Positions 34,469 to 45,870 of a stretch of DNA of 64,000 nt are shown here, piece by piece. The DNA comes from Isoetes taiwanensis. Taxonomy: Eukaryota > Streptophyta > Lycopodiopsida > Isoetales > Isoetaceae. The stretch covers positions 10,370,134-10,434,133 of the forward strand of contig JAJEKV010000028.1 in assembly GCA_021234155.1 (NCBI GenBank). The letters are read 5' to 3'. The notes beneath the pieces are model-generated. The model ran no database searches and was not told the DNA's origin. It saw only the letters and a program-made list of their open reading frames with translations. A program made the translations under genes and the position numbers. Position 1 is the first letter of the stretch, and each line of letters begins with the position of its first letter.

Positions 34469-35491
34469 TTTTTTTTTATTAACTAAGCTTATTTGTTTCA
34501 ATCAAGCAATTAAGCTTGGACAGTTTTAAGTTGCTTAAGTGCATATTTACGTTGCCAATGGATGTGAAGTTCCAATAGTATGGGCCTAGGCAAATGCATG
34601 ATAAAATTATTCAGGCTTTGCTCATTAAAACTGTGACACCATTAGAGCTGCCCAAAGGGTTAGTCTGATCGATTTTTTATGCTCGAAACGAGACTATAGG
34701 GGAGATGGGTTGGAATCTACTTATGATTCAATCTGGTTTAAAATTTTAAAGAAAAGAAAAAAATAAGGCAACGGTCTAGTTTATTTGCATGGAAATCGAT
34801 TTAGGGTGTACAAACCCTAGCTAGCGCCAAAGAGGCCGCCTTGGTATGCCAAACCCTAAGCCTCAATCTTATGACCAGATAGGGATTCGACAGGATTTGT
34901 GCCAGATTCGATCTATATGCGGTCTGCAACTACTTATACAGTATAGGAAAAACTGTGTGGATTGTAGCCGCATTTACAAATGATCCTAGAATGAATTTGC
35001 AAGGGTAAAACAAGCTGTCGACACATAGATTTTGCAGTGTATATGATCTTTAACTCTGGAAACCAGAGAAATCTCCATGCTTTAGAGGCCAGTTGTGCGA
35101 GAGCTGGCATATACACATTTTTACATGAGCAAATATTCTACTGACTGAGACAAATCTTTAACTGGTTGTTTTGCTTCAAGATTCAAATCTATCTTTTGCT
35201 ACAAACAGATAAGATGCTTCTTTGTTTTAAATAGATGATTATACTTTTGATGGCATATGAATGTTGGAGCTTGCTTGACAAGCCTTGCTACACAGATTTT
35301 AGATGCAGAGGCGATATTTAAACAACATCTACGGTTCTAAATTACTGTAACATGATCAGGCAGTTTGGATGCTCAATGTTAATTCGTATGAGCCCCTTTG
35401 GTTTTTGGATACAGGCTACTTTCCATTGTGGCATACATAAAAATTGGGATATCTAAATGCTAATGCATTCTATAGGAGCGGAACATGGCTG
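34469..35491. repeat. 1-kb dispersed repeat, copy 2 (unoccupied target site)
   Basis: A T9 tract is followed by a nearly identical copy of the sequence flanking the 8.2-kb transposon. At 34991-34994 it has a single ATGA where the other copy has ATGA, transposon, ATGA. Most differences between copies are single substitutions, so the duplication is recent. Confidence 0.9.
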
Positions 35492-35823
35492 GTACGCCTT
35501 TAATTTAAACAGCAACCATGTGCCAGACCTTTATCTTTAAATGGTGACGACGTGCCTTGGGCGACATAAATTTGAAATGGTAACCACATACCTTGGATGA
35601 GATAAATTTAAGATGTTAATTACGTGTGTTGTTGCTTGAGCTATAGATAAGATCAGCAGTTAGGGGAGGAGCGACTAGGGGAGAAACGTCCAGCAGCTAG
35701 TGGACGAGCGACCAGCAGTAAGGGGAGGGGTGACCCAATGGCCCAGCGGCTTAGCGACTCGAACAGATCATGAGTTGTAGAGGCAGTTTGAAATATTCAA
35801 CTACTGGAACCATTGAAAAAATG

Positions 35824-35859
<36 letters not shown>

Positions 35860-35880
35860 ACTGGAAACAAGGGGGGTAAA
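35492..35880. other. Spacer with poly-A tract
   Basis: No gene is seen. It contains an A34 run at 35824-35857 and short repeats of AGCGACCAGCAG/TAGGGGAGG type near 35660-35730. Confidence 0.6.
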
Positions 35881-36985
35881 ATTGGCACGTATGCTAACTG
35901 GGGATCTTGGAGGACTCCTTCATTTTCCTGGGGATCCTGAAGCTCTAAATTACCAACGTTGGACGAAATAGAAAAAAACACAACCATTAAAAATGTCGTA
36001 CGTTGACTGGAGATCCCAGAGGACGGATTCACCGAGTTGGAGATCCCTGTTGACTGGGGATCTTGGCGGATGGATTCATTTGTCTAGGGATCCCAGAGGT
36101 GGGGATCCCGAGGGAAATGAATCCATCCTCTTGGATTCTCAGTCAGCAAACCGGCCAAGTAGATTTAATAAACCACCAACCTTGGACAAAATAGAAAAAA
36201 AAAGGAACCATAAAAAATCTCGTTTGCTAAGTGGAGATCCCGGAGAACGGATTCCATTTTCAAATAAAATCCCTAAACTATTGACAAGAGGAAAAAAAAT
36301 CAACCTTAGAGAGTTCAATGGTATTACTTCAATGGTAAGATTTCAGTGGTAACACAATTCGTACATATTTAATTCTAACCCAAAATCAATTTGATGCTCT
36401 CAACAATGACATCTGGGACAGAAATGGATTGCATCTACAACATGTGATCCAGGGTTCTACAAAGGCTTCGACACCACCCCTCCATCAAATCCCAGATTAG
36501 AACCTTCTTCTGCAACCTTCGTGAAGCATACATTTCCTCAAAATAGGGTTTGAGGTTGTTGCCTTCCCACATGAAGTCCATGGCCAACAACTTCTTCAAA
36601 GCCTTGGCTTGGATAATGCACCTCTTCAACTCAGCTAGCATTGCTCTATCTGTTGGCCTATCAATATCATTCAGGAAATGTCGGGAGATCACTTTGAACT
36701 ACCCATTCTCCACTCTTTCTGTATAGAAAATGCAGCTTGATCATATTACAGCAAAAGGAAAACCATGAATCTGATGCAAAACAATAGAATGCTTACTTGT
36801 GAATGTGTGGATGCTCTCATACTTAGCAAGATCTATCCCCACATCCTCCTGAAGTTCATTCAAGTGGACTAGAACATCCTCACTATTGTACTACTAACCA
36901 TTGTTCTTGTAACCATTGTACCATTGAAATAAAAGGACCCATCCACTAACTGGGGATCCCAGAGGTCGGATTGCGAAGCATTTGC
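35880..36985. repeat. Array of GGGGATCCCAGAGG-type motifs
   Basis: Variants of ACTGGGGATCCCAGAGGACGG recur about eight times at 35895-36260 and once at 36950. A second block, ACCAACCTTGGACAAAATAG, occurs at about 35951 and 36174. Clustering at both sides of a 700-bp core suggests subterminal repeats of a DNA transposon. Terminal repeats were not identified. Confidence 0.5.
36435..36692 (-). CDS. Unrecognised 85-residue frame
   Basis: This open frame lies between the GGATCCC motif clusters. It is helix-rich and charged (ISRHFLNDIDRPTDRAML..., MWEGNNLKPYFEEMYASRR). It may be part of a transposon protein. I cannot name it, and it may be chance. Confidence 0.25.
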   Translation of the reverse strand: MISRHFLNDIDRPTDRAMLAELKRCIIQAKALKKLLAMDFMWEGNNLKPYFEEMYASRRLQKKVLIWDLMEGWCRSLCRTLDHML

Positions 36986-37264
36986 ATAACCTTCACCTGA
37001 TGCTTACATAAATTACCCTTGGTTCTCCAAGGGCAATCACAATGTGCCCAATTCTTGTGTGGTCCAGCAAAAAATGGGCCCTGCCCAAGAGTGCGCTCAC
37101 TTTGCACTTTAGCCTCAACTTCCTCGAAGTTGGTAAATGTGACTTCAGGGATAGGTTTTGTACGTACGAAATCTAAATTCCTGACGTATTAAGTTAAAAA
37201 ATGCGTATTTTTTAATAAAACATGTATTTAACATATTTTAAGGTTGTCGGTCGGAAAAAAAAAA

Positions 37265-37490
37265 TTGGTGTACGCGAATCTTACAAATTCGCACACGCGA
37301 AAACATTTTCGCGTACGCGAAATGTCAATGTTTGCTCCGCAAAATTCAAACCTGCGTTTCTACGCGAAAACCTCAGTTTCGCGTACGCGAAACCCGCCTG
37401 GCGTTCGCGTACGCGCTTATTTATGTTTCGCGTACGCGAAAAGATGTTCATGTACGCGAAACTAAAGTTTTCGCGTACGGGAACTTTTAT
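37265..37490. repeat. Array of palindromic TTCGCGTACGCGAA motifs
   Basis: At least nine full or partial copies of the 14-bp palindrome lie within 225 bp (for example near 37308, 37378, 37402, 37426 and 37470), in an AT-rich background. A TATATATATA run follows. Confidence 0.85.
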
Positions 37491-38589
37491 ATATATATAC
37501 GGCGCGGTGTTTCAGTTTTTGCGCTGCAAAGAAAGTATCTTCTACGCCATACCTCCCAACAGGCCCCTTAAAAATCCTTCTTTTTTTTTTTTTTCTTAGT
37601 TTTTAGGCTTTTTTGTTTGTTTTTTGAAAGCTAGGCCAGGTAAGGTCCTCAGTTAGGCCCTCGCCTGTTGCCGCCCTGTCTAAGGGGCATGACGATGGTG
37701 AGCGCCTTGTTCTGTGGGCTGAGCTTGACCTATTTTAGGGGAAAAAAGGACAAACAATAAGTTAAGACAAAAAAATAAAAATAAAAAAAAAATAAAATAA
37801 AATAAAATAAAATAACAAAAAGAAAGGAAATTTTTGTTGCCCTCCCTTTTGAAAGGACAACTATAGTGCCAATTAGGTGTAGCGCCCTAGGTTTCATGTT
37901 GCCAAGAGCCTAGGTAGTGTCCCTTGCCTGGTATTGCCGCATTTATTTGCGCCATGCCGAGGGTGGGTGGCATTGCTGAAGTTTAAGGCAACTAGGGTCT
38001 TACCTTCTCTGAGAAGTATAGCTCTCGCTTGATGCCGTTGTTGGCTTTGGCCACGCGGTGTCGAAAGGCGTGCGTTGTACTCTTATTGAAGGTTACGAGA
38101 ATGTTTTACTAATGCATACCCTAGTTTATGATGGTGTTGTTGATGAAAGTCCGACACCAATATAGGGATTGACGTATGTTTTAGTAAGTATTCGATTGGT
38201 CTTGCCTTTTGAAAAAGCGCGGCCTGGGTTAAGTGCAATGCATTTTAAACTTGTTAGCCTCTAAGTGGGAGCATTTTGGCAGTAGCTGGGCTATAGATCA
38301 TAAATCATGTTTTGGTCATTTCATGTGTTTCCCCATCTTTGGCCTTGCACATACGTACATATCAACCAATTAAAATTTATTAGTAGTAGGATAGAATGTT
38401 AGGGTCTTAGCGTAGTGGCTTAAATTTAGCGTTTTGTTTTGGTTAAAAAGCGAGTTGATTTATGCTCTTGCTAAGCACTAAATTGAAGGTTTTATCTTTG
38501 CTTGACTTGTAGGTGTTGCTGTTGTCATTTGCGTATTGTCGTGGAGTTGCATTTTGCTAGCTAGCTAGACAATCCCTTAAACAAGCAGT
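37491..38589. other. Spacer with simple repeats
   Basis: Contains poly-T (37579-37595) and an AAAAT-type microsatellite (37775-37815), then ordinary sequence upstream of the kinase-like gene. No gene is seen. Confidence 0.5.
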
Positions 38590-40311
38590 ATGACTTCAGA
38601 AGAGAGAGCAGAAGTTAACTCGCAACCAGCTATGGCATTAGTGTCTCAGATAGAGCCGCAACTAGTAGAGGCATTGGTGTCTCAAACAGAGGCTATAGAG
38701 CGGCAACCTGAGTCATCTTCTGCAGCACCACCGCGCAGAAAAAGAAGTAGACCACAACAAGCATGGTCTGCTTTGAGACCATAATTCATGAACTGATTGT
38801 GTAATCGGCTGTGCAATGCCTCAGCTCAGGATTTGGAATTGATTATCAACAGCGAGGAAGGATGGCTAGACTACCATGCAAGGCTTGTAAAAGATGCCGA
38901 GAGGGCTTTTAAGCCTCGAATGATAGCTCTAGAGCCTGAAAAGAGGGAGCAAGAGAGGTATACATGGATAGTGGGTAATATTAGCCGCACTACCGGGAAT
39001 ATGATCCCGGAAGTTGCAAATTTGAATAGTCATCGCTTGAGGCTGGAGCTGAAAGAAAAAGCCATCACGTGGAATGCGGCATGGAGCAACAGAAAGTTGA
39101 AGAAAGAAGCCCACCAACCCACTCATCTTGTTAAGAAAGTGTTGGCGCAAACAATAAGAGCCAAACGTCCTGGTGAGACAGATAGGGAGTGGGAAGCTCA
39201 TAGAAGAGCAGATGTTAAGACAACTTGGTTTGCCAAAGTAGATTCATCACAAATAATAAACAGACAATGAATTGGTTCTGGTTCATATGGCACAGTGCAT
39301 AAATGCAATATTCTAGGGTCTAGTTTTATTAAGGATGAACCATATTGTGTAAAATTTCAAAATAATAATTTTCAGCCAGGTACAGATCCCAATAAGTTAG
39401 TGGAAGCCATGTTGAAGAACATGCGGGAGTCTGGAATGTAAGTTAGGCATGGGTGTCTAATACGCTGCATTGGTAGCACAACCGGCCTAGAAAGACAAGG
39501 GTTAATTTTCCCTTTTTGGAATGGAGGTTCGTTGGCAACCTTCTTTACAAGTCATGGGTGCAATGCTTTTGCAGAGCTTGCATTTAAGAACTTAGGAGCT
39601 GTCCCCAGAGTTGAGATAGACTTGATGCGCCTTGAGGAGCGCAGAAAGAAAGAATTATTTGTTGCCTCTAGGGTTGGGAACTTGGCAATGTCATTCTGCA
39701 GCGGCCTACGGAAACTTCATCAAGAAAGATATTTGCATATGGACTTGCATCCGGACAATATATTGCTCCATTTTGAGTATGGAAAGGAGAAGGGATGCAT
39801 TGATCCTCAGGCTGTATGTATTGGCATTTGTGATTGGCGTGAATCCAGGCTGATGGGCGAGACAGTGGAGGTAAAGCGATGGCATTACAAGGTTTTGGAT
39901 GGCGAGGGTAAGAAAAGAATTGAAATGGAAAGGGCCAGACATCCATATATGCATGATGATCTCTATTTTGGTAGTGGCTCAAAGACAGTGGCTACAAGGG
40001 TTGACTTTGATTTGCATGGGGCAGCGTACATTGTCTATTACTTGGCCGATTTTGCTAGTAAGCACTCCTACATGGAGTCAATAGGAAGCCTGGAGCAGCA
40101 AGGCAAGCATCGGAGAATGTGCGACTATTTGAAGCAATGCGTTGAGTCGCCAATGAGAAAACGCGAAAATTTGATCTGGCCCAGCTACTTGACACCATGG
40201 GAGCAGTTTTCATTGCTCTCCAATTCCGTGCACGAGGCCACAATTGGAATCAGATTAGATTCTTCAACTTGGCCACGGTGGGGACGACGCAGTAGACCAA
40301 GCTCGTCCTAG
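38590..40311 (+). pseudogene. Protein kinase-like gene with four in-frame stops
   Basis: One reading frame runs from an ATG at 38590 to the stop at 40309, broken only by TAA 38782, TGA 38794, TGA 39268 and TAA 39439, with no frameshift. The N-terminal 230 codons are charged and helix-rich. The kinase fold follows: glycine loop IGSGSYGTVHKC directly after the TGA at 39268, VAIK-like YCVKFQ, hinge region FPFWNGGSL, catalytic loop HMDLHPDNILL (Asp and Asn present), and a DFG-equivalent DWR in GICDWRES. The C-lobe has FDLHGAAYIVYYLADF. All four stops could come from CAA or CGA codons by C-to-T change. A related gene lies at 49.5-51 kb. Confidence 0.65.
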
Positions 40312-40501
40312 TCACGTTTAGCGTGCATATCCTGTTATTTACGCGACACCTAAATTTACATTCAAACATTCTTGTATATAATATTCAAAAGAAATTCATT
40401 AAACACTTGTTTGATTCTATTTGAGAAATTATTGTCTATGTAATATAAATATAACTCTTCTTTTCATGTGCTTTTTGTGTTATTTATTGTGCTTTTTTTA
40501 T

Positions 40502-42009
40502 ATGTCGCATCTAAAGAAAATTATAAAGACAAGAAGTCAAAGCACACCTGTACAAGTCAGCACCATAATTATGTCTCATGAACAGCATGACCAATCTTCT
40601 TCCAACGTGGACACATCGGAGCAGCAGGGAATGCCTTCGAGTCCGCCTGATTTTTCAGTACCTTCGCATTTGAGGACCCCCTCTCCTTTCTTGCAAAGCA
40701 TGGAGAACGAGCTTGAATTATTAGCTGCTCGGCAAGTGGAGAGAGCAGCAACACATGCAAGAGTGAATGAGTATCGCATGGCTGAGTTACGAAGGCTGCG
40801 TGCGATGGATGACGTATCTAAGAGAGAAAGTTGTGCACCATCACAGAGGTGCATAATGTAGCTGGTGAGACAGGGCCAGGCTATTGTCCGCATGGAGCAG
40901 ACTACGAGGATGTAATAAAAAACTTGGACAAGAATGAGTTTGAAAGGGATTGGCCCAATAGGAGGGGTAAGTACAAAGCTCATGAGTGCAAGATTGCTGT
41001 GGTGCGAGCCAAGGTAGTGGAGCGGCGTGTCCAAGTGAAGGGACACTTACCCCACAATAGTGAATTCAGTAAGAGTTTCACACAGCAAGTATACTATGAG
41101 CTTGTGAAGGAAGTGCTTGTAAACTATACGAGTAGAAAATGGAGGAAAGGAAGCGGTAGTGGCAGCACCAAGAGGGTTAAGCTATCGGAAGATAGCGAGA
41201 GTGGGGCGCATGGTGAGCCTATCCTCATTACATACCTGGTTGCTGACGCTATCTGACTTTTGGAAGTGGCAGCGGTAGCCGTCGCTGGAGCCGTGAATGA
41301 ACTTGTAGACATTCGGGCCCAGTTGGAGAATGATAGAAATCGGAACCTAACCCTTTCTGAAGAGAATATTCGCTTAAAGGACCGTGCCGATGGGTATGAG
41401 AAGATGGCTGCCGAATTAGAGGACACTAAACGGCAGCTAGCGGCATTGAACAGAGAGGCAACGGTCCTGAGGGAAAACAACGATCACTTGTGCAACTTCA
41501 CAAGATCGTTGGACTCTGACCCTTTTAGGGTGACTTCGGAGCAGTCAATATCCTATCCCCCTCGCGAGTATTTGTATGAGAGGCATTGGGAAGAGCTAAA
41601 GGTTGCTGATTATAGACATTGTATGTGGTGTGCAGACAACTTGACACAGGTGGGCTGGTACACTCTAGGGTTTGGGCATCGTATGCACATGCGATGTGTT
41701 CTTGATTGGATGTTGCAAAGCCGCTTCTGTCCAATGCAAGACGGATGGATTTTTCTTGAATTGCAATATGCCATATTAAATATGCAAGGTCGCATGTTAG
41801 CTTTGCCACAACTAGTTGCTCGCAGGAGGGATGGGCAAATGCATACTTTTGAGAGTTATCACGAGATGGAATTGTGGAGGGGAGTGAAGGAGCCATGCGA
41901 AGGAGAGATAGTGCCAGACATTAACTAGTTCCTACCACCACCTCCAGGGCCACAGGGTGATTGGGTTGATCCAACAGAGACCAATAAAATAATGTTGAGT
42001 GACGTATAA
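40502..42009 (+). pseudogene. Coiled-coil protein gene with degenerate RING-like motif
   Basis: The frame starts at ATG 40502 (Ser/Gln/Pro-rich, then ENELELLAARQVERAAT helix), shifts frame near 40835-40860, continues to TGA 41254, and goes on in the same frame to TAG 41926 and TAA 42007. The third part has a long coiled coil (QLENDRNRNLTLSEENIRLK ... LAALNREATVLRENNDHL). A RING-H2-like cluster follows (CMWC, FGHRMHMRC, FCPM) in which the third and eighth ligands are missing. TGA 41254 and TAG 41926 fit C-to-T changes from CGA and CAG. Its RING-H2 and coiled coil recall the cargo gene of the 8.2-kb transposon, though no direct homology is shown. Confidence 0.55.
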
Positions 42010-42200
42010 TGAGACAGATTAAAAATTTTGACTTGTATCATTTTGCGAATGGATAGTAAGGTGTCTGATATTATTTCAAATAAATTTCATTGTCCAACAG
42101 GCATTAGGTATTCTAGAACCTTTCACTATGAAACTCCTTGGATCAACTGCCATCTCTTTGACCTCGGCTTAGTCTTTCTTTGTTTGTCCTGTTTAATGTA

Positions 42201-42254
42201 TCTATAGTGCCCCCTAGGATGAGTTTGCTCACTCATTTTTGGTGGCACTATAGA
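42201..42254. repeat. Hairpin 1 (11-bp perfect stem)
   Basis: TCTATAGTGCC (42201-42211) pairs with GGCACTATAGA (42244-42254). The inner part GATGAGT...ACTCATT pairs again. Confidence 0.8.
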
Positions 42255-42409
42255 TTAGTCAAATAGGAAAAATTGAAAAGGGAGTGAGCCTGGACTGCGA
42301 TTTAGCTTCTCCACACCCTTCGGGATGGTTGTCGACTAACCAGGCTTGATATTGTTCACGGCAAACAATGTAGATTTCTCGGAAATCTTGTTATCTCCTT
42401 TACAAAGGG

Positions 42410-42520
42410 CGAGCTTTGCTCTCGCTCTCTTTTAGAGACACTCTGTGGTAATGTAGCTTAGTGTTTTTGCTAGATTACATTACACAGAGAGGCTCTAAAT
42501 GAGAGGTGGAACAGAACTCG
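42410..42520. repeat. Hairpin 2 (long imperfect stem, ~111 nt)
   Basis: The left arm CGAGCTTTGCTCTCGCTCTC... to CACTCTGTGGTAATGTA pairs with the right arm TTACATTACACAGAGAGGCTC ... to GAACTCG with a few bulges. The size and loop resemble a plant microRNA precursor or a small inverted duplication. Confidence 0.7.
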
Positions 42521-43034
42521 TTCTCTCTAGAGGTGGAAGTTCTCGTATACAAGTTGCCATAACGTCAGAGGTGAGAGCGTTCCTTAATTTCAAGCCAAAG
42601 TGCTGCTTGAGCTTTGTCCATTCGTATAGCGGTAGTTAGGCACCAAATCATGGAATATCCTATCTCCTGCTATTGATGGAGAATCTTGAGTAGCACTGTG
42701 ACTTGAAATTAGAAAACGTGTCCCCGTCGGAGTCATGGTAGATTGTACAGGGATAGAGGTAACAAGATTTTTGAGTACTCTATTTCATTGTGGCCGTGGA
42801 TGATACAAGCCTGGTGGTTGCTTGCGGTTCTGACTGTGGCTTGAAGTTCACGAGATGATGGACCAATAATGCCTTTGACATCTGGACCTCTTCTCAGGCC
42901 TTCTTTCCTTTGAACAACATGGCAAATAAAACCATGGTGACCACTGAAAAGACGGGTCTGATGTAGAGGGACAGATGCCGTTGGGATTAGCGGCCCAAGC
43001 GTGGAGGGGTTCATCATTCATCATGTGATTAATG

Positions 43035-43164
43035 AGTGAAAGCATCGAGACTTCCCAATCTTTCTTTCCCCGCCTCTTTGGGCAATGTAGCTTAGTTTAC
43101 ATTCTAAGTTCCATTGTTCAAAGAGGCGTGAAAGCAAGATTTGGGAATTCGCGATGCTTTCACT
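43035..43164. repeat. Hairpin 3 (long imperfect stem, ~130 nt)
   Basis: AGTGAAAGCATCG ... CGCCTCTTTG (left) pairs with CAAAGAGGCG ... CGATGCTTTCACT (right), with arms of about 55 nt and few mismatches. The loop side contains AATGTAGCTTAGT, also present at the loop of hairpin 2, so the two hairpins are related. Confidence 0.75.
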
Positions 43165-43302
43165 CTGATATTCCTTGAGGCAGCTGATGGTTCTTGCCAT
43201 GCTATAGGCCACTGTGTATCCTGTGAACCTTTCTTAAAGAGAGAGTACATGGTAATCATCAACAGTAAATCGTGCCTCTTGCGAGACTTCATCTCCATCA
43301 AA

Positions 43303-45290
43303 TCAGCTCGACTGATCCATGGTTGTTTGGCCCCTTGGCATGCGTAGATTACTTCTCATCAGCAAGATTCTATGGCACGCGAAGGGGCAATCAGCAAGGA
43401 AGTCAAGCCGGTTTTGATGAGGGGTGAAGTCTCTCAAGGCACTCAGGTCGACTCGGGCACTCCAATTCCTCTCACTTGCACTATTGGAAGATACCAAGGA
43501 GAGGATAGTCATTGCAATTGCCTGCAACATATCAGTAACTTGCCCGTGGGCTTGCCACTATGCATAAGATTCCATATTTGGTTCCTTCTTATGACTCTTC
43601 AGTGCGTCGTGAAGCTCTTCATCTGCCCACCTTCCGCTCAAGTTCTGGTATTCGATTAACTCGGGAATGAAAAGCTTGTAGTCCGAGCTATTAGGTAGGA
43701 TAGTACATTTTTGCAACCTTCTTCAACGAACCCATCACTTCTTTATCTGTATGCTGGTCCATATCGTGGTTGTGTGGGTCTAAGGCATGTGCGGCAGCCT
43801 GAAAATCATTGTAGGACTTCTTCCATCGTTCATTGAAGTCTCTGAGCAGTGCTGCGTGCTTAGCATTGTCAAAGGGCGCATTGGGGCCATCACATTCTAG
43901 AAAGGATTGAATGGAGTGCCAACACCTCCAGACCTTTCCAGTGCTTGTCTTTGAAGAATCAACGGTTTTGATGGCATGACAAACAGGTTGCATGCACCTC
44001 ACAACATTCTTTACGCCTTTCCAAAACGTCTCCCGCCCAAGCATTTCTTGAAGGGCAGCGGCTTGTTGTCAGTGTTTGGAAGCATTTTTCCCTTTCTGCC
44101 TCCTTTCCCATTCAAAAAACTCTGTATGATTGAAGGTTGAGATAATCCAATCACGACACTTAAGCACTCTTTCAAGACAGATGTAATTGGAACCAAATCC
44201 CGTTTGCCCAGGATTCATTAGTGCTAGGGCCTTCTGACGCAATGACTTGTAAATGGCATAAATTGCCAGCTTCCTTGTGATGAATTTTATAAGGCGACGC
44301 GCTTTCTGAATGGGATCTTTGAACCACGTGTGCTGTGAGAACCAATCCTTGAGCAATAGGTTCAGGGGCAGCTAGTAGCGTGCAACCCTAGAAATTCAGA
44401 CTCCAATAATTCACCCGCTAACTTGCAATTAGAGTCGTTATCCATTACAACCTGAAATATTCTCTTCGGTCCAAAACTCTCTATCACAGCCTTTGTTTTC
44501 TGAAAAATCCAATCTCCTGTCACTTGGTCAGTTTTGGTTTCTACGATTTTCAAAAATACTTCGCCCCCTGGATACACGATCATGAAGTTTAAGATGGTCC
44601 TTGTTTACATTGCTCCAACCATTAGTCACTAGTGAAGCCGGCCTGGCTTCAGTAACACGACACAACTTCATCTCCACCCTCTCGAGCATTTTTTCGTGTA
44701 TTTCATCAACCATTTTATTGTTGGCATGCTTGTATGAAGGCAACCTAAAAGCCGGCTCTGCTTTGGCAACTTCTTGGAAGGCTTCTTTCATTGCTTTGTG
44801 CTCCAAAACATGTGGAGACAACCCGGCATATAAAAATGCCTCTACAACCTTTAATTGTGTCTTCTTCAGTTGCATGTTAAGCAATGATCTCCACTACTAT
44901 TTCAATTGTCTCTATCATTCTCTTCGCTCTCCCATTACTTATACCTATTGACCCTAGTCCACCCTCTCGATTGGTATCTTTGCCCCAACAAAAATTGGTA
45001 TAGTTATTTTTGTCTGCTTCTACTCGGCACTGCTTTGAGTATCCGTAACTCGTCTTTTTTTCATATTATTCTTTGTTTTGCATATCACATCCAGTCGAGC
45101 CAACCTTTCAATGGCATCCTTTCGCAAAGTCACATAAAGCGCATAAGTCAGCGACACCGACGCCTCGCTCACATAAGATGTGAGCTCAATTTTGTTGCGT
45201 AACCATTTACCGATGAGTATCCACAAAACACACATTCCCACTCATTTGCGCCAAACTCTTTCACAAAATCCCATTCTGGGCCTCTTTTCC
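43303..45290 (-). pseudogene. hAT superfamily transposase, degenerate
   Basis: N-terminal BED zinc finger at 45290-45172: WDFVKEFGANEWECVFCGY with C-x2-C and ending SSHL. Then follow a DUF659-type block (SLVTNGWSNVNKDHL near 44640; FQVVMDNDSNCKLAGELLE near 44440), a middle block (RRLIKFITRKLAIYAIY near 44280; GSNYICLERVLKCRDW near 44180) and the C-terminal dimerisation motif SSNSASERNWS (about 43480). The order is that of plant hAT transposases with RNase H-like cores. Several frame changes separate the parts, so it looks inactive. Terminal inverted repeats and the 8-bp duplication were not found. Confidence 0.8.
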
Positions 45291-45870
45291 GTCCGGCAAC
45301 CCCAGTAACACGACCACGTGCACTGGTGCGCCCCCCTCGCGGGCCCGCGCCACGCGGCGCGACGCTAGCCTCGCACCTCTAGAGGTGGATGCATGACCGT
45401 TGCCTGCACCTCTTAAGGTAGATGCATGATCCGTCGCCATTGCTACTAGCTTGGCTGACAATGTCTGTTGATCAGACTCCTTGATTGCACGAACTAAAGG
45501 AAGACATATATATGCAAAGGAGCAAGCTCACAATGCATATGTTACGTCAACGTTCCGTATGAGAATCAAGGGGGGTTGGACGGGATCCTATAGGATATTC
45601 TAAGGAAGCAGATGCGAATCCAAGGCTGGAAAACACTGGGATGGAGTAATCTCACATTCCAGTATCCAACGCCAGGCCCGCGACACAAAAACGACACCTC
45701 AAAGGCAAACCGTTTCCCAAGGAGTATTTTGACTCAACCTGGCAGTCAACGTTTGAGGTGAATTCTAGGGCTAATCACATTTTTCTTATATATACTATTA
45801 CAGTGCCATAAAACAGACCAAACAGGGGCGCAAACATTTTTTTTTGCTTTGTAAAAGTGAAAAAACAGCT
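45291..45870. other. Upstream of hAT transposase
   Basis: GC-rich at 45310-45380, then unassigned. CAGGGGCGCAAAC at 45832 resembles a hAT terminal sequence, but no matching partner end was found. Confidence 0.35.

Noticed and set aside
37265-37490. CRISPR-like array
   Set aside because: Spacing of the palindromes is irregular, with no uniform spacers, and this is a plant nuclear sequence.
37548-37573. PIF/Harbinger-type end (CCCAACAGGCCCC followed by TTAA)
   Set aside because: The sequence looks like such an end, but no matching inverted partner with a 3-bp duplication was found nearby.
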